From positions 1 to 36,271 of the forward strand of contig JAHCJW010000015.1 in assembly GCA_026126125.1 (NCBI GenBank): 36,271 nucleotides of DNA, given 5' to 3'. Position 1 is the stretch's first letter; every line of letters starts with the position of its first letter. The DNA is from Devosia sp. (lineage in GTDB: Bacteria; Pseudomonadota; Alphaproteobacteria; Rhizobiales; Devosiaceae). The notes under the pieces are model-generated. The model made no database searches. It had not been told where the DNA came from and saw nothing but the letters and a program-made list of their open reading frames with translations. Both the position numbers and the translations under genes were made by a program. This document shows, one piece after another, positions 32,427-36,271 of this stretch.

Positions 32427-32717
32427 ATGACCAGCGATCGCCGCTGGCCCGAGGGTCTGGTGGCCTACAAGCGCACGCCGGACTTCACCGAAGCGACGGT
32501 GCCCGCCGGCCTGCTCAAGGCACATTCGACCAAGGCGGGCGTCTGGGCGCAGATCCATGTACAGCAGGGACAATTACGCTTCCGCGATCTCGAAACCGGC
32601 ATGGAAAGCCTGCTTGCGGTCGGCACCCATCGGCTTATCTTCCCGCAGGCTCTGCACGAGGTGGAGCCGGCCGGCAAGATGCAGTTTTACGTCGAGTTCT
32701 ACCGCGCCGCGACCTGA
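32427..32717 (+). CDS. DUF1971 (YeaR/TehB N-terminal-like) protein
   Basis: A 96-residue protein with a single cupin-like beta fold. SDRRWPEGLVAYKRTPDFTEATVPAGLLKAHSTKAGVWAQIHVQQG and LIFPQALHEVEPAGKMQFYVEFYR match the DUF1971 pattern (YK.TP.F.....P..L...H.TK.G.W..I.V..G.L......F.P...H.V). In Escherichia coli the relative YeaR is induced by nitrate and nitric oxide under NarL and NsrR control. The ATG at 32427, 4 bp after the FmdE-like stop, has GGAG 8 nt upstream; an ATG at 32409 would overlap that gene. It closes the operon that starts at 28803. Confidence 0.87.
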   Translation: MTSDRRWPEGLVAYKRTPDFTEATVPAGLLKAHSTKAGVWAQIHVQQGQLRFRDLETGMESLLAVGTHRLIFPQALHEVEPAGKMQFYVEFYRAAT

Positions 32718-32896
32718 AAGGCCCGGCGTGGTGAAATAGGGCAGTAAGGCGTGGAGCCAGTCGCCGAACGCCCCCGCCCAGAGCAATAAGGCGTTAAGGC
32801 CGGTCTCCCCATTGAGGGCGCCCTGCGGGGTCTCAAGAAAGCGATAGACCAACCGAGCGCTTCTCCTTGTACTGTGCATGGGCTGCTGAATAAAGC

Positions 32897-33967
32897 TCAG
32901 ACGTCAGTATCAACCGCGCAGATGTCGCTGTCGACCACGACGGCCGGCGCCCGGAGAACGAGGCGCACGCGCGCTCCGGGACGATAGGCGCAGAGGAATT
33001 CGGTATCGACCTGATATTGGTGTGTGCCGATCCTGACCCAATAGGTCACGTCGCGGCCCTTGAAGTCGCGTGCGTCGATGACCGCGTTGCACTCCTCGGC
33101 GCTTTCGAGGACGAGGTGCTCAGGACGAATGGAGAGGAGCACGCTGCCCTCGGCCGGTTCGGCCAGCGCTACGCGGCCGAGCGCGGTGTTGGCCATGTCA
33201 CCATCGGCCTCCCCGGCAATGAGATTGGTGCGCCCCAGAAAGCGCGCGACGAAAGCGCTGCGCGGCCGGACATAGACTTCCTCGGGCGCGCCGATCTGCT
33301 CAATGCGGCTACGCCGCATCACCGCGATCCGGTCGGCAAAGGACAGGGCTTCCTCCTGGTCGTGGGTGACAAAGATGGCCCCTACCCCGTTCTGCTTCAG
33401 CAAATCGCGAATCTCGCGGCGGGTGTTGTGGCGCAGGGCGGCGTCTAGGTTCGAAAAGGGCTCATCGAGCAGGATCAGGCGCGGACGGGCTGCGAAGGTG
33501 CGGGCGAGCGCGACGCGCTGCTGCTGGCCACCGGAAAGCTGATCGGGGAAGCGATCGCCAAAGCCGGCCAGCCCCACCATGTCGAGATAGCCGATGGCCG
33601 CCTTGCGGCGGGCCTTCCTGTCCGTGTCCCGGATGGCGAAGGCGACGTTATCGAGAACGGTCAGGTGCGGGAAAAGCGCATAATCCTGAAAGACGATGCC
33701 GATATTGCGCTTTTCGGGCTCGGCGCTGGTAATGTCCGCGCCATCGAGGCAGATGGTGCCGGTATCGGGGGTTTCGAACCCGGAGATCATGCGCAGGGTG
33801 GTGGATTTGCCGCAGCCCGAAGGACCGACCAGCGCGAAGATCTCCCCCGCCTCGACCGTGAAGCTGACATCGGCGACGACAGGTTCGGAAACGCCGGGAA
33901 AGGTCTTGCCGAGCGCCCGGACGTCGAGCAGTGGAGACTTGGCGGAGGCGTGATCGTGATTGTTCAT
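32897..33967 (-). CDS. fbpC: Ferric-iron ABC transporter ATP-binding protein
   Basis: A 356-residue ATPase. Walker A is GPSGCGKST (residues 48-56), the Q-loop FQDYALFPHL, the signature LSGGQQQR, Walker B LILLDEPFSNLD and the switch His FVTHDQEEAL. A C-terminal TOBE-type region follows (from about residue 240, including RPEHLVLES). This is the FbpC/AfuC arrangement. The start ATG (33965-33967) overlaps the permease stop by ATGA. No clear terminator follows; the 179-bp gap to the DUF1971 gene contains only a short palindrome (AGGGCGCCCT) and no convincing gene. Confidence 0.92.
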   Translation of the reverse strand: MNNHDHASAKSPLLDVRALGKTFPGVSEPVVADVSFTVEAGEIFALVGPSGCGKSTTLRMISGFETPDTGTICLDGADITSAEPEKRNIGIVFQDYALFPHLTVLDNVAFAIRDTDRKARRKAAIGYLDMVGLAGFGDRFPDQLSGGQQQRVALARTFAARPRLILLDEPFSNLDAALRHNTRREIRDLLKQNGVGAIFVTHDQEEALSFADRIAVMRRSRIEQIGAPEEVYVRPRSAFVARFLGRTNLIAGEADGDMANTALGRVALAEPAEGSVLLSIRPEHLVLESAEECNAVIDARDFKGRDVTYWVRIGTHQYQVDTEFLCAYRPGARVRLVLRAPAVVVDSDICAVDTDV

Positions 33968-35493
33968 CGCCTGCCTTCGTAACGCATGATGAGGCCGACA
34001 AAAAGACTGGAGAACACAACGAGCAGCGCGGCATAAGGCGCGGCTTCATAGAGCATGCCCTCGGAGGTATGGGCGAAGACGCGGGTTGCCAGGGTCGTGT
34101 AGCCGGTGGGGGCGAGAAGGAAGGTGATGGGCAACTCCTTGACCACCATGATGAAGACCAGTAACGCGCCCGCGACGATCGAGCGCCGAAGCCCCGGCAG
34201 GGTGACACCGTAAAAGGCCTGCCACTGTGTGTAACCGACCGAGCGCGCCGCTTCCTCGGTCCGCGAGCCCATCTGCAGGAGCGAGGAGCGGAGAGGTCCC
34301 ACGGTGAGCGCGAGAAAGCTCAGCGTATAGGCGAGGATCAGCAGCCCCAGCGTCTGATAGGCCCAGGGCATGACATTGAGCGCCATGAAGACCATCGCCA
34401 GGGCAAAGGCCAGCGGCGGGATGGCATAGCCGAGATAAACGAGGCGCGCCAGAACCGAGGCGAGGCGCGATGAGTATCGCACCGTGAGATAGACGACCGG
34501 CAACGCAAGGATAGCGGCAAGCACGGCGGCCGGCGCGGCGGCAAGCACGCTGCGCAGGAACACCTGCCGGAGATTTGCCCAGTCGAGCGAGGCGGGTGAG
34601 AGATTGAGCCAATAGGCGAGGATAAGCGCGGGGAGGCCCAGCGAGGCGCCATAGACCAATGTCAGGAACAGCCACGCCAATGGCCGCCAGCGCCCGAGCT
34701 TTGCTGGCGAAGGCTGACGGGCGACGCCGGTGCCGACCCGCGCATAACGGCCGCGGCGCGACAGCCAGCCCTCCATCACGATGAAGCACAGCGTCACCCC
34801 CATCAGCATCAGCGCCAACCAGGCGGCGTGGACCCGGTCGAAGGCTGAGGCGTATTGGGTGTAGATCGCGTAGCTGAACACCTCGTAGCGCATGAGGGCG
34901 ATGACGCCGAAATCCCCCAGCACGTAAAGCCCGATGACCAACCATCCGACGGCAAGCGCGGGCCAGAGATGAGGAAGCGTAATCGAAAAGAACGCATTCC
35001 AGCGCGAGCGGCCGAGGCTGCGGGCACTTTCCTCTAGAGCGGGGTCCATACCCATCATGGCGGCACGCAGGTTGAGGAAGAGATAGGGGAAGGTATAGAG
35101 CGAAAGTGCCAGCCCCGCGCCCCAAAGCCCGTCGGAACGCGGCAGGCGGACGCCGAACATGGTGCTGGCAAAGCCATTGTAGCCCGAGAGCCCGATCAGC
35201 GCATAGGCCATGACATAACCCGGCACGGCCAGCGGCAGGACGCCGAGGAAGGCGAGAGTCTTTTTATGCCTCAGGTCCGAATGCACCACGAGCCAGGCAA
35301 GCGGCATGGCGATGAGCGTGGTGATAACAATCACCAGCGCGGCGAGCGAAAGGGTATTGACCAGCAGCCAGAAATTGCGCTCACGAAAAACGATTTTCAG
35401 CAGCGTTTCGGGCTCGGCCTCCAAGGCGCGTAAGAGCAGATAGACGAGCGGAATACACATGCTCGCGCCCACGAAAATCGCAGCCGCGAGCAC
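33964..35493 (-). CDS. fbpB: Ferric-iron ABC transporter permease (fused two-domain FbpB)
   Basis: At least 509 residues, containing two tandem permease domains of about six helices each, as in FbpB/SfuB. The two EAA loops read MDPALEESARSLGRSRWNAFFSITLPHL and SRTEEAARSVGYTQWQAFYGVTLPGL. It forms the whole inner-membrane channel for Fe3+ delivered by FbpA. The start is uncertain. The GTG at 35491-35493 has poor signals, and the frame stays open and protein-like upstream (QRHRPPRLV). A CTG at 35547-35545 overlaps the fbpA stop as CTGA and would add 18 residues. Confidence 0.9.
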   Translation of the reverse strand: MLAAAIFVGASMCIPLVYLLLRALEAEPETLLKIVFRERNFWLLVNTLSLAALVIVITTLIAMPLAWLVVHSDLRHKKTLAFLGVLPLAVPGYVMAYALIGLSGYNGFASTMFGVRLPRSDGLWGAGLALSLYTFPYLFLNLRAAMMGMDPALEESARSLGRSRWNAFFSITLPHLWPALAVGWLVIGLYVLGDFGVIALMRYEVFSYAIYTQYASAFDRVHAAWLALMLMGVTLCFIVMEGWLSRRGRYARVGTGVARQPSPAKLGRWRPLAWLFLTLVYGASLGLPALILAYWLNLSPASLDWANLRQVFLRSVLAAAPAAVLAAILALPVVYLTVRYSSRLASVLARLVYLGYAIPPLAFALAMVFMALNVMPWAYQTLGLLILAYTLSFLALTVGPLRSSLLQMGSRTEEAARSVGYTQWQAFYGVTLPGLRRSIVAGALLVFIMVVKELPITFLLAPTGYTTLATRVFAHTSEGMLYEAAPYAALLVVFSSLFVGLIMRYEGRR

Positions 35494-35543
35494 GAGCCTC
35501 GGTGGGCGGTGCCTTTGCGCCGCCCCATTGGTCGCTAAACGGA

Positions 35544-36271
35544 TCAGAGCAATCCAACTTCCGTCAACAGGGCCAGTGTGCCTTCAAGATCGGAAATTTG
35601 GTCGATGTCAACAGAAGGGCTGATTTCGAGCAGCGTGCCGTAGGGCTCAAGCGTTGAGTTTTCGATGACGCCGGGAATGACCGGATATTCATTGCCCGTG
35701 GTGGTGATGAATTGCTGGGCGGGAACCGAGAGCAGGTAATCGATGAACTGGCGCGCCACGTCCTGATTGTCGCTGGCCGCGACGACACCGGCACCGGCGA
35801 CGTTCAGAAGGTTACCGATATCGCCGGCTTCGAAGTGCGTCTGGTCGACGGGAAATTCGGGGTCGGGACCGGTATAACGGCCCAGATAGTAGTTGTTGAC
35901 GAGACCGAAGTCGAAATCGCCATTGGCGATGCCCACGATCTGATTGCCGTTATTGTTGATTACGGTGGTCTCGTTAGCGATCATGCCTTCGAGCCATGCC
36001 TTGGCCGCTTCCTCGCCCTCGGTGATGCGGAAGGCGGTGACGAAAGCCTGGAACGAGCCATTGGTCGGTGCCCATGCGACGCGGCCACGGTATTCCTCGT
36101 TCACCAGATCCTTGATCGAGGCGGGAAGATCGTCTTCGCTGACGCGCTCGGTGGAGTAAACGAGGACGCGCGAGCGGCCCGACGTCGGAGCCCATTTGTT
36201 GGCCAGATTGCGGAAGGGCTCGGCAACGCCTGCGTTCACTTCGGCGGGGAGATCTGCGAAAGCGGGAGCAA
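35544..36271 (-). CDS. fbpA: Ferric-iron ABC transporter binding protein, C-terminal part (cut by window end)
   Basis: The C-terminal 240 or so residues of a periplasmic Fe3+-binding protein; the frame is open to the window edge (...APAFADLPAEVNAGVAEPFRNLANKW). Typical features are GVAEPFRNLANKWAPTSGRSRVLVYSTE, the tyrosine pair in LVNNYYLGRY that ligates iron in FbpA proteins, and EYPVIPGV near the C-terminus. The binding-protein-first order fits an fbpABC operon whose promoter lies beyond 36271. Confidence 0.9.
   Translation of the reverse strand, partial: APAFADLPAEVNAGVAEPFRNLANKWAPTSGRSRVLVYSTERVSEDDLPASIKDLVNEEYRGRVAWAPTNGSFQAFVTAFRITEGEEAAKAWLEGMIANETTVINNNGNQIVGIANGDFDFGLVNNYYLGRYTGPDPEFPVDQTHFEAGDIGNLLNVAGAGVVAASDNQDVARQFIDYLLSVPAQQFITTTGNEYPVIPGVIENSTLEPYGTLLEISPSVDIDQISDLEGTLALLTEVGLL

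Noticed and set aside
32574-32879. 101-codon minus-strand frame with FLETPQGALNGETGLNALL, faintly like a DUF2384 antitoxin tail
   Set aside because: Its end is antisense to the DUF1971 gene, the similarity is weak and short, and no toxin partner is present.
1-36271. CRISPR arrays, insertion sequences, phage genes or rRNA/tRNA operons
   Set aside because: No regularly spaced repeats, transposase or integrase frames, or structural RNA genes could be recognised by reading the sequence.

Overview
The window is GC-rich DNA from an alphaproteobacterium of the Hyphomicrobiales (Rhizobiales), with a Devosia-like feel. That placement is an inference from protein style (tripartite tricarboxylate transporter, PAS-type chemoreceptor, response regulator with a GPDRRR tail, NsrR-like remnant) and from an intergenic repeat of a type common in the order; no rRNA or marker phylogeny was available. 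Genes are packed tightly, and ATGA stop/start overlaps occur at five gene junctions.

Layout. (1) 1-3022: a P1B-4 type metal-efflux ATPase, an intergenic palindromic repeat, rpmJ (L36) with a clear promoter, leader hairpin and terminator, and an orphan response regulator. (2) 3242-8885, minus strand: a catabolic operon read GntR regulator > tctC > tctB > tctA > DapA-like aldolase/dehydratase > PfkB kinase, with a perfect palindrome in front of the GntR gene. It looks like uptake and breakdown of a carboxylic or sugar acid. (3) 9042-12801: gabT-gabD (GABA to succinate) divergent from a LysR regulator, with a LysR-type palindrome between them. (4) 12833-18391: an AraC regulator, a methyl-accepting chemotaxis gene broken by a 5-bp tandem duplication, and a HAMP-GGDEF-EAL protein.

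(5) 18644-27910: a divergent catabolic island. On the minus strand: IclR regulator, cupin, a 74-residue two-helix membrane protein and an FAD dehydrogenase translationally coupled to it. On the plus strand: FAH-fold hydrolase, NIPSNAP protein, a polar-amino-acid-type ABC importer (two permeases, an ATPase with a -1 frameshift in a G run, a binding protein), an Old Yellow Enzyme reductase and a divergent type II dehydroquinate-dehydratase-like protein. Together they look like import and oxidation/reduction/hydration/C-C cleavage of a small cyclic or branched acid; the substrate is unknown, and this is one of two candidates for an undescribed system.

(6) 27911-28648: a decayed stretch with a second, partial copy of the repeat, an internally deleted and frameshifted LLM-type flavin monooxygenase and the C-terminal part of an NsrR (Rrf2) repressor. 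(7) 28683-32717: an NsrR-box-like palindrome followed by a FecCD/FecE/FecB-type importer, an FmdE-like protein and a DUF1971 (YeaR-like) protein. This is the second candidate: a metal or cofactor import module apparently tied to nitric-oxide-type regulation whose local repressor has been lost. (8) 32897-36271, minus strand: an FbpABC ferric-iron importer, with fbpA cut by the window end.
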